Source of the DNA: Dehalococcoidia bacterium
GTDB lineage: Bacteria; Chloroflexota; Dehalococcoidia; Lucifugimonadales; VXLM01
Length of the DNA stretch: 64,000 nt
Reading direction: 5' to 3'
Assembly (NCBI GenBank): GCA_009841605.1
Contig: VXLM01000122.1
Location: 1 to 64,000, forward strand
Positions 1 to 7,836 of the stretch are shown in pieces. The position numbers and the translations under genes are program-made. The notes below the pieces were generated by a model. It searched no databases. It was given only the letters and a program-made list of their open reading frames with translations, and was not told where the DNA came from. Position 1 is the stretch's first letter. Every line of letters begins with the position of its first letter.

Positions 1-32
1 CTAAATTTAGGTCCCAAGAGAGCGTTCAACTC

Positions 33-97
33 CGTTCGCCCTGAGCCTGTCGAAGGGCCGAAGCGTAGTTCAAGGTTCGACAAGCGCACCACGAACG
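33..97. repeat. Dispersed imperfect palindrome, copy 1
   Basis: Two 22-bp arms (33-54 and 76-97) are imperfect inverted copies: the first begins CGTTCGCCCTGAGC and the second ends CACCACGAACG, and both meet at TGTCGAA/TTCGACA. A 21-bp loop separates them. A second two-armed copy lies at 50372-50436 and single arms at 5556-5580 and 10198-10220. All are intergenic, downstream of or between genes. It reads as a dispersed hairpin (REP-like) element; no coding is expected across it. Confidence 0.8.
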
Positions 98-120
98 AAA
101 TCCATCCATCAGACAACCTA

Positions 121-663
121 TCAACCATCCGGGAATGGATCGTTCGAGCTCTTGATCGCCTGCGCCTCTACAATGTTCAAGCCGCGGCCGGTCTTGCCTC
201 CCCACCACTCCTTGATGTAGGAAATCACTGCGACTATTTCCTCGTGGCTCAACTGAGCGCCGAAGGCCGGCATGGCGCTCTTAAAGTTGGGCAGCAAGTC
301 GGGGTCCTCCTGGAACTTACCCCCTTCCCGAACGACTCGATACAGGAAGCCGTCTCCGTGGTGCCACGTGTGACCGTCACCGTTGAGTGGGGGCGCCGGA
401 AGCGTTCCGTCCTCCTTGGGGATATGCCAGTCTGGCTGTCCCTGTCCCTGCAGTCCGTGGCACGCCGAGCAGATCGAGGCAAAGATATCCTGTCCCGACC
501 GGGCTACGGGTTCGGTGACGATGGGCCGCTCCGTGGGAACCGGCGTGTTGGCCTCCGGCGGTGATGAGCACGCCAACGAAATGAGCATCGTGAATGAGAA
601 GAGGGCCAGCCCCGCCGTGCCGACAATGTTGCGGCGTCCAACGCGGAGGGCAGGAGTGCTCAC
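121..663 (-). CDS. Lipoprotein cytochrome c (mono-haem)
   Basis: A 180-residue mono-haem c-type cytochrome that probably carries electrons outside the membrane. A lipoprotein signal runs to LISLAC with the lipidated Cys at 32. A Pro/Thr-rich linker follows, then the haem motif CSACH (65-69) and a likely axial Met in AMPAFG (Met131). A GHTWHHGD stretch at 97-104 recurs in the neighbouring cytochrome, so the two are related. Its start overlaps the stop of that upstream cytochrome by 4 bp, which indicates one transcript and perhaps one complex. The redox partner lies outside the window or is unlinked, so the exact chain is unknown. Confidence 0.88.
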   Translation of the reverse strand: MSTPALRVGRRNIVGTAGLALFSFTMLISLACSSPPEANTPVPTERPIVTEPVARSGQDIFASICSACHGLQGQGQPDWHIPKEDGTLPAPPLNGDGHTWHHGDGFLYRVVREGGKFQEDPDLLPNFKSAMPAFGAQLSHEEIVAVISYIKEWWGGKTGRGLNIVEAQAIKSSNDPFPDG

Positions 664-1055
664 TGATCATCCTCGCCCTGGTTGAGTTCATTCCACTTCA
701 AGGTGACCTCTTTCTGCCACACGATCTGTGGGGCATCCCAGCCCGACTTTATGTACTCCAGCACGGCCTCGACATCGCCGTCATCCAGTTTCCCCACGAA
801 TGATGGCATGGTCTTCTGAGGATAGTCGAACGTGCCGAGAATCATCTCCTTCAGCATCCAGTCCGGGTGGTGCCACGTGTGCCCCAGGGGACCGTGCACA
901 GGCGCATTGGCAAGTCCACCTTCTCCTGTCCCAGCCTCGCCGTGACAGTTCAGGCAGTACATCTCGTAGATTGCCATACCCTCTTTGACCAGGGCATCCT
1001 CGGAAGAACTCCCAATGCCGCACGCAGCAAGGCCGACAATCATCATCTCGCCCAC
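660..1055 (-). CDS. Lipoprotein cytochrome c (mono-haem), start uncertain
   Basis: A small mono-haem cytochrome c with CLNCH at 34-38 and a likely axial Met in TMPSF (Met83). It is paralogous to the downstream cytochrome through GHTWHHPD. The given GTG start leaves only eleven residues before the lipobox-like LAAC (Cys12), too short for a normal signal peptide. The frame stays open upstream to a TAG near 1110 and would add RR-containing residues and a hydrophobic stretch, but it holds no ATG. Initiation at a CTG or ATT near 1087-1097, behind an AGGAAT, would give a proper lipoprotein signal. I am sure of the function and unsure of the start. Confidence 0.82.
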   Translation of the reverse strand: MGEMMIVGLAACGIGSSSEDALVKEGMAIYEMYCLNCHGEAGTGEGGLANAPVHGPLGHTWHHPDWMLKEMILGTFDYPQKTMPSFVGKLDDGDVEAVLEYIKSGWDAPQIVWQKEVTLKWNELNQGEDDQ

Positions 1056-1115
1056 TGACAGCCAGACAATGCGGGTTGCTCTTCGCAGTGATTCTGCAAT
1101 ATTCCTGTTCGTGGA

Positions 1116-1538
1116 CTACTCCTGCGCTATCTCGTAGTTGAACTGCCAGTTGATGCCGAACTTGTCCGTACACGCGCCGAAGTACGCGCCCCAGAACATC
1201 TCAGCGAGAGGCATCGTCACCGTGCCGCCCTCCGACATCTTGGCGAACAGCTCGTCCGTCTCTTCCTTGCTCTGTGTGGGGAAGGTGAGCGAGAAATTGT
1301 TGCCCTGCACCCTGGGAGGCCCGAAGCCCGCAGGAACGTCGCTGCCCATAATGACGCCGTCGCCGACCACGAGCGTCGCGTGCATGATCTTGTTCTTGTC
1401 CGACTCGGCGATCCCCATGTCGTCCGGGCCGTCGCCGAACGTCTGCATTATCATGTACTCCCCGCCGAAGACGGACTTGTAGAAATCAAGCACCTCGCGG
1501 CAGTTGCCGTCGAAGTTCAGGTAAGTCAATACGGGCAT
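1116..1538 (-). CDS. VOC (glyoxalase/PhnB-like) family protein
   Basis: A 140-residue protein of the PhnB-like branch of the vicinal-oxygen-chelate superfamily. It opens MPVLTYLNFDGNCREVLDFY, then FGG and DGPDD, and ends with WGAYFGACTDKFGINW, the usual PhnB-like C-terminal signature. I chose the ATG at 1538 because a perfect GGAGGAAA site sits just upstream; a longer upstream frame has no such support. Proteins of this group are often annotated as demethylubiquinone methyltransferase-like, but their substrate is generally unknown. It is on the same strand as the two cytochromes and may be co-transcribed with them. Confidence 0.85.
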   Translation of the reverse strand: MPVLTYLNFDGNCREVLDFYKSVFGGEYMIMQTFGDGPDDMGIAESDKNKIMHATLVVGDGVIMGSDVPAGFGPPRVQGNNFSLTFPTQSKEETDELFAKMSEGGTVTMPLAEMFWGAYFGACTDKFGINWQFNYEIAQE

Positions 1539-1649
1539 AGCGTTTCCTCCATGGCCAAAACCGGTTTGATTGATATGACTACCATACGAAGCCCCGCAAC
1601 GGCAGGTCAAGCCACACTCACGACGATTGGCGCGTTCCACCCGGCTTCC

Positions 1650-1679
1650 TTGACCGCCTTCCAACCCTGTTGCTACACT
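1650..1679 (+). promoter_or_regulatory. Sigma70-type promoter of tRNA-Val
   Basis: TTGACC (1650-1655) and TACACT (1674-1679) are separated by 18 bp. The predicted transcription start falls about 8-10 bp before the tRNA at 1695. TACACT or TACAAT -10 boxes recur before other genes in the window. Confidence 0.6.
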
Positions 1680-1694
1680 TTGACTACGTAGCGT

Positions 1695-1771
1695 GGGCGG
1701 TTAGCTCAGTTGGTTAGAGCGCAGCGTTGACATCGCTGAGGTCATTGGTTCGAATCCAGTACCGCCCACCA
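1695..1771 (+). tRNA. tRNA-Val (anticodon GAC)
   Basis: A 77-nt cloverleaf with the CCA end encoded. The acceptor stem GGGCGGT pairs with ACCGCCC. The D arm is GCTC/GAGC, the anticodon stem CAGCG/CGCTG holds the loop TTGACAT, so the anticodon is GAC, which reads GUC and GUU valine codons. The T arm is ATTGG/CCAGT with loop TTCGAAT. It directly precedes an atypical gene, a common site for genomic islands, but I see no integrase and no repeat of the tRNA 3' end downstream. Confidence 0.96.
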
Positions 1772-1826
1772 ATCTCAGCCTCAGTTGTTGGTCGTCATCC
1801 CAGAAGAGTGGTATGAGGATTCGGCC

Positions 1827-2582
1827 ATGAGAAGTAGACTTGACCCAATGAAGAAGACAAGGGAACGGTGGTTCCTTGATCGCTTTCTTGAGATTTTGGG
1901 GATTACTCCTGACTTTTCTCCGGAAGACAGAGATCCGCCGGATTTTATAGTCACAATTGGTGGCAAGCGGATTGGACTGGAGCTCACCGAGTTTTTCTTC
2001 TCCGATGTAGTTTCTGGAGAGCAACCTAAGTTCCAGATTCTCAGAGAGAAGGCCATCGAAAAGGCGTGGAAGCTTTTTCGCAGCAACGACGGACCTGCCC
2101 TGAAGGTAGTTCCTGTGTTCAATGACATCCCTGAACCCTTAGGGCCGATGCATAACAACGAGATCGAGGATTTCGCTAACAGGTTCGAAAGGGCCGTGTG
2201 GCTTAACGGATGGCCAGACGAACCGAACAAGCGGCAAGAATTCCGTGGAGGCCGGATGCTACCTGAGCTTGACTACTATTCGGTAAGGGCTAGCAAGGAA
2301 GGAACAAATGAACTTTGGGGTAGGGCAGGTCCCACGCACCAGGAAGTTCTAGAAGCCCATCACATCCAGTCTAAATTAAATAGTAAGGCTCTCAAGCATC
2401 CAAGCTACAGCGGTGATTTCTGTGAGATATGGCTCGTCATCTACACGGAAGGCGGACTGCGGGACGTACCCAATGAAATTGGAGAGGACGCACGAAATTC
2501 TGTTTACGATTTCCCGTTTGACAGAGCTTTCTGGTTCGATTATTTTCCTAATGTAGAAGTAACTTGCCTTAGGAAAGTCTAG
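1827..2582 (+). CDS. Putative PD-(D/E)XK-type nuclease, hypothetical
   Basis: A 251-residue protein I cannot assign to a named family. It carries PPDF (37-40) and, ten residues later, IGLELTEF (49-56). That spacing matches the PD...ExT core of a branch of the PD-(D/E)XK nuclease fold, with Glu52 and Thr54 in place of E-x-K. The ATG at 1827 has a GAGG upstream; a further ATG at 1848 is possible, and the frame stays open to a TTG at 1785. Composition is visibly AT-richer than its neighbours and it sits 55 bp behind tRNA-Val, which suggests acquisition by transfer. A role in defence or DNA processing is an inference from motif and place only. Confidence 0.6.
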   Translation: MRSRLDPMKKTRERWFLDRFLEILGITPDFSPEDRDPPDFIVTIGGKRIGLELTEFFFSDVVSGEQPKFQILREKAIEKAWKLFRSNDGPALKVVPVFNDIPEPLGPMHNNEIEDFANRFERAVWLNGWPDEPNKRQEFRGGRMLPELDYYSVRASKEGTNELWGRAGPTHQEVLEAHHIQSKLNSKALKHPSYSGDFCEIWLVIYTEGGLRDVPNEIGEDARNSVYDFPFDRAFWFDYFPNVEVTCLRKV

Positions 2583-2727
2583 CCATGACCGGCCAAATCA
2601 GCCTTATGATCGAGAGATCGGCCTGGTATCAGTGCCGGTCTGGGCATCACAGCCTGAAAGCTAGAGGTTGGCATTATCATTCTTGCTTAGCTAATCTAGT
2701 CCCTTAACCCAAACGGGAGCCAACCCA

Positions 2728-3159
2728 ATGCCCCGCAAGAGCACCGGCGAGGTAAAACTCCTCTCCGGCGGCAACCCGCAGATCTCGAAGGCCGACGGCG
2801 ACGCTCCTGTGCAGGCCTACATCGCCGCCATGCCGGAGTGGAAGAGCGACCTCGGACGCCGCCTCGACGACCTCATCGTGCGCAACGTGCCCAACGTCCG
2901 CAAGGCCGTGCGGTGGAACTCCCCTTGGTACGGCATCGAGGGCCGGGGCTGGTTCGCCAGCTACCACGTCTTCACCCGCTACGTGAAGATCACCTTCCTC
3001 AACGGAGCTTCGCTGGATCCCCTCCCGCCTGGCGGAGGCAAGGACCCGGACGCGCGCTGGGTCGACATCTACGAAGGCGAGCTCGACGAGGAGCAGATGG
3101 CCGAGTGGGTCCGCCAGTCGGCCGCCCTCCCCGGCTGGGATGGGTTTGATACACTGTGA
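2728..3159 (+). CDS. DUF1801 (YdhG-like) protein
   Basis: A 143-residue cytosolic protein with the DUF1801 core: residues around 28-60 include AAMPEWKSDLGRRLDDLI, followed by VRKAVRWNSPWYG and a strand-rich segment ending in YVKITFL. Family members are small proteins of unknown biochemical role, with a fold related to the iron-chaperone-like YdhG. The C-terminal WVRQSAALPG resembles the usual helix of the family. It stands alone, 145 bp after the atypical nuclease-like gene, and returns to the high-GC codon use of the chromosome. Confidence 0.8.
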   Translation: MPRKSTGEVKLLSGGNPQISKADGDAPVQAYIAAMPEWKSDLGRRLDDLIVRNVPNVRKAVRWNSPWYGIEGRGWFASYHVFTRYVKITFLNGASLDPLPPGGGKDPDARWVDIYEGELDEEQMAEWVRQSAALPGWDGFDTL

Positions 3160-3230
3160 AACTCGAATCACCTTCGTCAGATCCACCGGAGTAGCCGCGC
3201 CCAAGACGACCCCGCAGGAGGGCCCACAGC

Positions 3231-4094
3231 ATGATCAAGCTCGGATGCCTCGTCGATCCCGCCATACGACAGCGAGACCGCGATCACACCGACCGGGTCT
3301 CGGCGGAAGAGTTCATCGAGTTCGCCAAAGAGCTCCGGCTCGACACCATCGACTTCCATCTCTTCGACATGCCCATGGACCTCGAGCACCTCTCCCGCCT
3401 CAAACGTCTCTGTCACAGGAACGGCATGCCCATCGGCTACATCGGGCGAGGTGGCGGCCTCTTCGGTCACGAGATTCAGAAGGGTCGTATGACCGTCGAG
3501 ATGGCCAAACTTGAGGTCGACGCTGCTCTCACCATCGGCGCGCCGATGGTCCGCCTCCGCATCGGCGGTCCTCCCGACGCGAGGACGCCCGACGGCGTCA
3601 TCATCGAGGAGTACTGGCCGGGGATGATCGAACGCCTCCGTCAAATATCCGACTACGCGGCTGGCAAAGGAATCATCGTCGGCGTGCAGAACCACGACAG
3701 CGGCGCAGCCCTCTCCACGGCCGACGACGTAGTCCGTATGATGAGCGAGGTCGATCGTCAGAACTTCTCCTACATCATGGACTGCGGTCAGTGGATGGGC
3801 TCCCCCGGAGGCAACCCAATCGGCGAGGTCGACCCCCGTGTCGATATCTACACCTACATGGAAACGGTCGCCCCCTACGCCTCCTGCGTCCGCGCCAAGA
3901 TTTACCGGATCGACCATGGATACGAGGAGTGGATCGACTACGACCGCATCGTCGGCATCCTCAAGGACGTCGGCTACAACGGGGCCATCTCGATGGTCTT
4001 CGAGCTGCGCTCCGACACCCAGGCCTCCACTCCTGAGGCCGTCCGCATGGCGACCAACCACCTGCGTGAGATCCTGGCCAAGCACGGCGTCTAG
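3231..4094 (+). CDS. Sugar phosphate isomerase/epimerase family (TIM barrel)
   Basis: A 287-residue xylose-isomerase-like TIM barrel (AP endonuclease 2 superfamily). It has the expected order of strands: MIKLGCLVDP at the start, IDFHLFDMP, VRLRIGG, GVQNHDSG (a histidine metal-ligand site), FSYIMDCGQW and a C-terminal MVFELRSD with the last acidic ligand. Such enzymes isomerise or epimerise sugars, inositols or dehydroshikimate, using one divalent metal. The substrate cannot be read from sequence. It is separated from rarA by 76 bp and preceded by a GC-rich 70-bp gap; no operon partner is evident. Confidence 0.85.
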   Translation: MIKLGCLVDPAIRQRDRDHTDRVSAEEFIEFAKELRLDTIDFHLFDMPMDLEHLSRLKRLCHRNGMPIGYIGRGGGLFGHEIQKGRMTVEMAKLEVDAALTIGAPMVRLRIGGPPDARTPDGVIIEEYWPGMIERLRQISDYAAGKGIIVGVQNHDSGAALSTADDVVRMMSEVDRQNFSYIMDCGQWMGSPGGNPIGEVDPRVDIYTYMETVAPYASCVRAKIYRIDHGYEEWIDYDRIVGILKDVGYNGAISMVFELRSDTQASTPEAVRMATNHLREILAKHGV

Positions 4095-4170
4095 GGACGG
4101 GCAGGGACGTGCCTACCGCCTCACGACTTCAGCACACCCCTCAGCATACCTCTCCTGTAGACTCCATAGC

Positions 4171-5535
4171 ATGACACTCTTCGAGAACAGCGCCAGGCAG
4201 CAACTCGACCGGCACGCGCCGTTGGCGGCGAGGATGCGTCCCCGCTCATTCGATGACTTCGTCGGACAGGAGCACATCGTCGGTCCCGATACCGTCCTCC
4301 GCCGTAGCATTGAGGCCGACCGCATACCTTCCATCATCCTTTGGGGCCCGCCCGGAACGGGCAAAACGACGCTCGCCAACCTGATCGCCAACGTCACCAA
4401 GAGCCACTTCAGCTCGGTGAGCGCCGTCGGGTCGGGTGTTGCGGACCTGCGAATCATCGTTCGGGAAGCCAAGGACCTCCTCGGCATGGAGCGACGGCGC
4501 ACAATTCTGTTCATCGACGAGATTCATCGCTTCAACAAGGCGCAGCAGGACGTCATCTTACCGCACGTCGAGGACGGGTCGGTCATCCTTATCGGCGCGA
4601 CCACCGAGAACCCGTCGTTCGAGGTCAACTCTCCCCTCTTGTCCAGGTCTCGTGTTTTCGTTCTCAAAGCCCTGACCGCGGAGCAGATCGAGCAGATCAT
4701 CTTCAAGGCAATCAGTGACGCCGAGACTGGCCTGGCGGAGCTTCGTCCAGAGCTCGACGAGGACGCCATGGAGGCCCTCGTGCTCTTCTCCAACGGAGAC
4801 GCGCGCATCGCTCTGAACACGCTGGAGCTTGCAGTGCAATCGACCCGACCCAACGAAAACGGCATTCGCAAGATCTCCCCCGAAACCGTGGAAGACGCCT
4901 CCCAGCGTCGGTCGCAGGTCTACGACAAGTCGGGCGATCAGCACTACGACACGATATCAGCCTTCATCAAGTCGCTGCGGGGTTCCGACCCCGACGCCTC
5001 ACTCTACTACCTCGCCCGCATGATCGACGCAGGAGAGGATCCGTTGTTCATCGCACGTCGCCTAGTAATCCTCGCGGCAGAGGATGTCGGAATGGCCGAT
5101 CCGCAGGCGCTCTCCGTCGCTGTCGCCGCACAACAGGCCGTCCACTTCATCGGGATGCCGGAGGGTCAAATTCCCCTCGCCGAAGCAACCGTCTACCTGG
5201 CCACCGCGCCCAAGAGCAATGCTTCGTACATGGCGCTGAACCGCGCGCTGCAGGATGTTGAAGCGTCAAGAAACGACCCAGTGCCTCTGCATCTCCGCAA
5301 CGCCGTCACGGGGCTGATGAGGGGTCTCGGCTATGGGGAAGGGTACAAGTACGCCCATGACTACGAGGGCAACTTCACGCCCGCGGAAAACCTCCCCGAG
5401 AGCGTCCGCGGACACCGCTACTACCGCCCCGGCGACCAGGGCTACGAAATCGAGGTCCGCGAGCGCCTTCGCAAGTGGTGGGGTGAGCGGTCCCATCACA
5501 ACACTGAAAGTCCACGGCAATCATCCGAGGAATGA
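4171..5535 (+). CDS. rarA: Replication-associated recombination protein A (RarA/MgsA)
   Basis: A 454-residue AAA+ ATPase of the RarA/MgsA/WRNIP1 family that acts at stalled replication forks. Walker A is GPPGTGKT (59-66), Walker B is LFIDEIHRF (113-121) and the sensor region is TTENPSFEVN. The C-terminal half carries the family tetramerisation and fold-specific domain, with ASLYYLARMIDAGEDPLFIARRL split over two stretches and YKYAHDYEGN near the end. Full length for the family. I took the ATG at 4171, where homology begins (TLFENS); the open frame extends far upstream only as an overlap with the isomerase gene. Confidence 0.95.
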   Translation: MTLFENSARQQLDRHAPLAARMRPRSFDDFVGQEHIVGPDTVLRRSIEADRIPSIILWGPPGTGKTTLANLIANVTKSHFSSVSAVGSGVADLRIIVREAKDLLGMERRRTILFIDEIHRFNKAQQDVILPHVEDGSVILIGATTENPSFEVNSPLLSRSRVFVLKALTAEQIEQIIFKAISDAETGLAELRPELDEDAMEALVLFSNGDARIALNTLELAVQSTRPNENGIRKISPETVEDASQRRSQVYDKSGDQHYDTISAFIKSLRGSDPDASLYYLARMIDAGEDPLFIARRLVILAAEDVGMADPQALSVAVAAQQAVHFIGMPEGQIPLAEATVYLATAPKSNASYMALNRALQDVEASRNDPVPLHLRNAVTGLMRGLGYGEGYKYAHDYEGNFTPAENLPESVRGHRYYRPGDQGYEIEVRERLRKWWGERSHHNTESPRQSSEE

Positions 5536-5555
5536 ATGACCGTCTAATGAGACGC

Positions 5556-5580
5556 CGTTCGCCCTGAGCTTGTCGATGGG
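5556..5580 (+). repeat. Single arm of the dispersed palindrome
   Basis: CGTTCGCCCTGAGCTTGTCGA matches the first arm of the element at 33-97. No opposing arm follows, so this is a solo or decayed copy, placed between the converging rarA and ltaE genes. Confidence 0.7.
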
Positions 5581-5592
5581 TCGCAGTCTCGC

Positions 5593-6633
5593 TTAGCCCA
5601 TCGACTCCCGCACCGTCGTATCGATAACGTCCAGCGTGTGGTCGATGTCGTCGGATGACACGTCGTTGTGAGTCACAAGCCGCCAGAGGTTATTCCCCCG
5701 GTCTCCGACCATGACTCCTCGTTCCGCCAGCTTCTCCGCGATGCCAGCCGGTAATTCGTCCGTCGTAGTCACGAAGACCAGGTTCGTGTAGACATCGTCG
5801 GGGTCTACCTGGAATCCCGGGATGGATGACAGGCCGCGCGCCAGCTTCTTGGCGTTGGCGTGGTCGTCGGCGAGCCGCTCGATCATGGACTCCAGCGCGA
5901 CGATTCCGGGTGCAGCGATGATGCCGGCCTGTCGCATCGCGCCGCCGAGCACCTTGCGCACCTTCCGGGCCTTGTCGATAGTCTCGTGATCGCCGACGAG
6001 GAGCGAACCGGCAGGACAGCCGAGTCCCTTGGAGAGGCAGAAGGTGACAGTGTCTGCGTCCTTGACGAGTTCCGATGCCGGAGTTTCGAGCGCGACGGCT
6101 GCATTGAAGAGGCGGGCGCCGTCGATGTGCAGGGGGATGTCGTGCTCGTGGGCGACGCCGGCCACGGAGGCGATCTCGTCAGGTGTCAACGCCCGTCCGT
6201 TGCAGGCGTTATGTGTGTTCTCCAGCGCGATGAGCCGCGTCGGGGAATAGTGCTGGTCCGCCGGGTGAATGTTTGCCTCAACCTGGGCGGGATCCAGGGT
6301 GCCGTCGGGTTGGTTGGGGATCGGGTTATAGGCTACGCCACCGAGGGCCGAAGCCCCGCCCGCCTCCGCGCGATAGATATGCGACTTGTCACCGATGATG
6401 ATGTCCTCGCCGCGCTGACAAAGCGCGAGGATTGGTACGAGGTTTCCCATCGTTCCGCTACTGAGCAGCAGGCCCGCCTCCTTGCCCAGCATGTCGGCTG
6501 CCAGGGTCTCCAGTCTGTTGACGGTGGGGTCCTCGCCCACCATGTCGTCGCCGTACAGGGAGGTCGCCATCGCCTCTCGCATCGCCGGAGTGGGCAGGGT
6601 CTTCGTATCGCTTCGCAGATCGACTATTCGCAT
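5593..6633 (-). CDS. ltaE: Low-specificity L-threonine aldolase
   Basis: A 346-residue PLP enzyme that splits threonine or allo-threonine into glycine and acetaldehyde. It starts with the family opening VDLRSDTKT and has YGDDMVGEDPTVNRLE, SSGTMGN (PLP phosphate site), HIDGARLFNA (Asp171) and the Schiff-base lysine in LSKGLG (Lys202). Full length and with all catalytic features. It converges with rarA; the 57-bp gap between them holds one arm of a dispersed palindromic repeat. It supplies glycine and possibly acetyl units; no linked gene defines a pathway. Confidence 0.93.
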   Translation of the reverse strand: MRIVDLRSDTKTLPTPAMREAMATSLYGDDMVGEDPTVNRLETLAADMLGKEAGLLLSSGTMGNLVPILALCQRGEDIIIGDKSHIYRAEAGGASALGGVAYNPIPNQPDGTLDPAQVEANIHPADQHYSPTRLIALENTHNACNGRALTPDEIASVAGVAHEHDIPLHIDGARLFNAAVALETPASELVKDADTVTFCLSKGLGCPAGSLLVGDHETIDKARKVRKVLGGAMRQAGIIAAPGIVALESMIERLADDHANAKKLARGLSSIPGFQVDPDDVYTNLVFVTTTDELPAGIAEKLAERGVMVGDRGNNLWRLVTHNDVSSDDIDHTLDVIDTTVRESMG

Positions 6634-6761
6634 GGGGTTTCCTCAGTTGGGTGTACGGAGTGGTTGTTTCGCGGGGAAGATTCTAGCGGAAGTTCGGTAT
6701 TGAGTGAAAGGTGCCAGCTATTGGTCAAGGTTGTGGTTTATCATTGAAGAATGAGGTCGCC

Positions 6762-7079
6762 ATGACTGCGGAACTGCCCTACAACCAAGAGAAGCTACCA
6801 TCTATTCATCCGGGGGAAGTGCTAAACGAAGAGTTTCTCGTTCCTCTGAAGATCACGCAGTACCGGCTGGCGAAGGAGATTGGTGTGGACGCACCTCGCA
6901 TCCACTCAATCGTTCGTGGAGAGAGGGCCATCACAGCGGAGACGGCCCTGCTGCTTTCACGCTTCTTCGGCAACTCTGCCGAATTCTGGATGGGACTGCA
7001 GAGTCAATATGATTTGGAGGTCACCGAAGACCGTCTCTCCCAGAGACTGAGCAGGGTGCCGACCCACTCTGCCGGCTAA
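6762..7079 (+). CDS. higA: HigA-type antitoxin (XRE family), apparently orphan
   Basis: A 105-residue HigA/VapI-type antitoxin. It has the family opening SIHPGEVLNEEFLVPLKITQ, the helix-turn-helix around YRLAKEIGVDAPRIHSIVRG, and the closing SRFFGNSAEFWMGLQSQYD. The ATG at 6762 has GAGG 7 bp upstream. HigB toxin genes normally sit just upstream. Here the 128 bp upstream to ltaE hold no toxin, only a short tail reading VVVYH before a stop, faintly like a HigB C-terminus. I therefore call it an orphan; a regulatory role on its own or another promoter is possible. Confidence 0.88.
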   Translation: MTAELPYNQEKLPSIHPGEVLNEEFLVPLKITQYRLAKEIGVDAPRIHSIVRGERAITAETALLLSRFFGNSAEFWMGLQSQYDLEVTEDRLSQRLSRVPTHSAG

Positions 7080-7142
7080 CTTCGTGTTTCGCCGCGCCAT
7101 GCTTGTCATCCGCCTTGCCGTCACCTACCATGGAATGCCGCG

Positions 7143-7793
7143 ATGATGCGCTATTCGGCCATAGGTATCTACAGCACGGGGAAGATTCTCCTCGACGGCG
7201 TCATCGCTTCCCCCGGTGACGGCGGTGTGCGAGTTTCGGCCGTATTGATATGCCATCCACATCCCATGCTGGGCGGCGATATGAACAATCCGGTCGTATC
7301 CGCCGTCGAGGTTGAAGCGAACGAGCGCGGCTTGGCGAGTATGCGATTCGACTTCCGAGGCGTTGGACGCAGCGAGGGTGATTTCTCGAACGGCGAGCAG
7401 GAGTGGAACGACGTCAAGCACGCTCTGAACTTCCTCAAGGGGTTTCCCGGCGTGGACGGTTCGAAGATTGGTGTCGTCGGGTACTCGTTCGGCGCGTCCG
7501 TCGTTCTCCGTGCCATCTCGAAGCTGAAACCTGTGAAGGCGTTCGCCCTCGTAGCGCCCCCGCTAGGTTCTCTTCATGCATCAGGAGTCAAAAAAGATAA
7601 GCGGTCGAAGCTCTTCGTGGTGGGCCAGAACGACAACGTCGTCCCTTCGCTCCAACTGCAACGACAGCTGGACGACCTTCGCGGCCCCGTTCAGTTCACC
7701 GAGATTCCCGAAGCCGACCACCGGCTGAACGGCCACGAGCAAACGGTCGCCAAGCGGGTCGTCGATTTCATGGTAACCACCTTACTGTCCTGA
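7143..7793 (+). CDS. Alpha/beta hydrolase
   Basis: A 216-residue alpha/beta hydrolase of the COG2945 type. The oxyanion region is ICHPHPMLGGDMNN (36-49), then FDFRGVGRSEG, the nucleophile elbow GYSFGAS (Ser115), an acidic residue in GQNDNVVP (Asp164) and the catalytic His in EADHRLNG (His193). These are all the triad residues expected. Members hydrolyse small esters, but true substrates are mostly unknown. It lies 63 bp after higA and 43 bp before fumC on the same strand, which allows but does not prove co-transcription. Confidence 0.87.
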   Translation: MMRYSAIGIYSTGKILLDGVIASPGDGGVRVSAVLICHPHPMLGGDMNNPVVSAVEVEANERGLASMRFDFRGVGRSEGDFSNGEQEWNDVKHALNFLKGFPGVDGSKIGVVGYSFGASVVLRAISKLKPVKAFALVAPPLGSLHASGVKKDKRSKLFVVGQNDNVVPSLQLQRQLDDLRGPVQFTEIPEADHRLNGHEQTVAKRVVDFMVTTLLS

Positions 7794-7836
7794 TCACACA
7801 CTTGGGGCCTGCGTCCCCCAGTATTTCAATGGAGGA

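Noticed and set aside
26-208. 60-codon minus-strand frame at the window edge
   Set aside because: It runs through the palindromic repeat at 33-97 and the 3' end of the cytochrome gene in another frame; no homology.
4095-4111. GGACGGGCAGGGACGTG as an operator
   Set aside because: Only one further near copy (42257-42274) and GC-rich, so chance cannot be excluded; listed as a weak repeat only.
3838-4170. Upstream extension of rarA
   Set aside because: It overlaps the isomerase gene in another frame and has Ser/Thr-rich nonsense; the family begins at ATG 4171.
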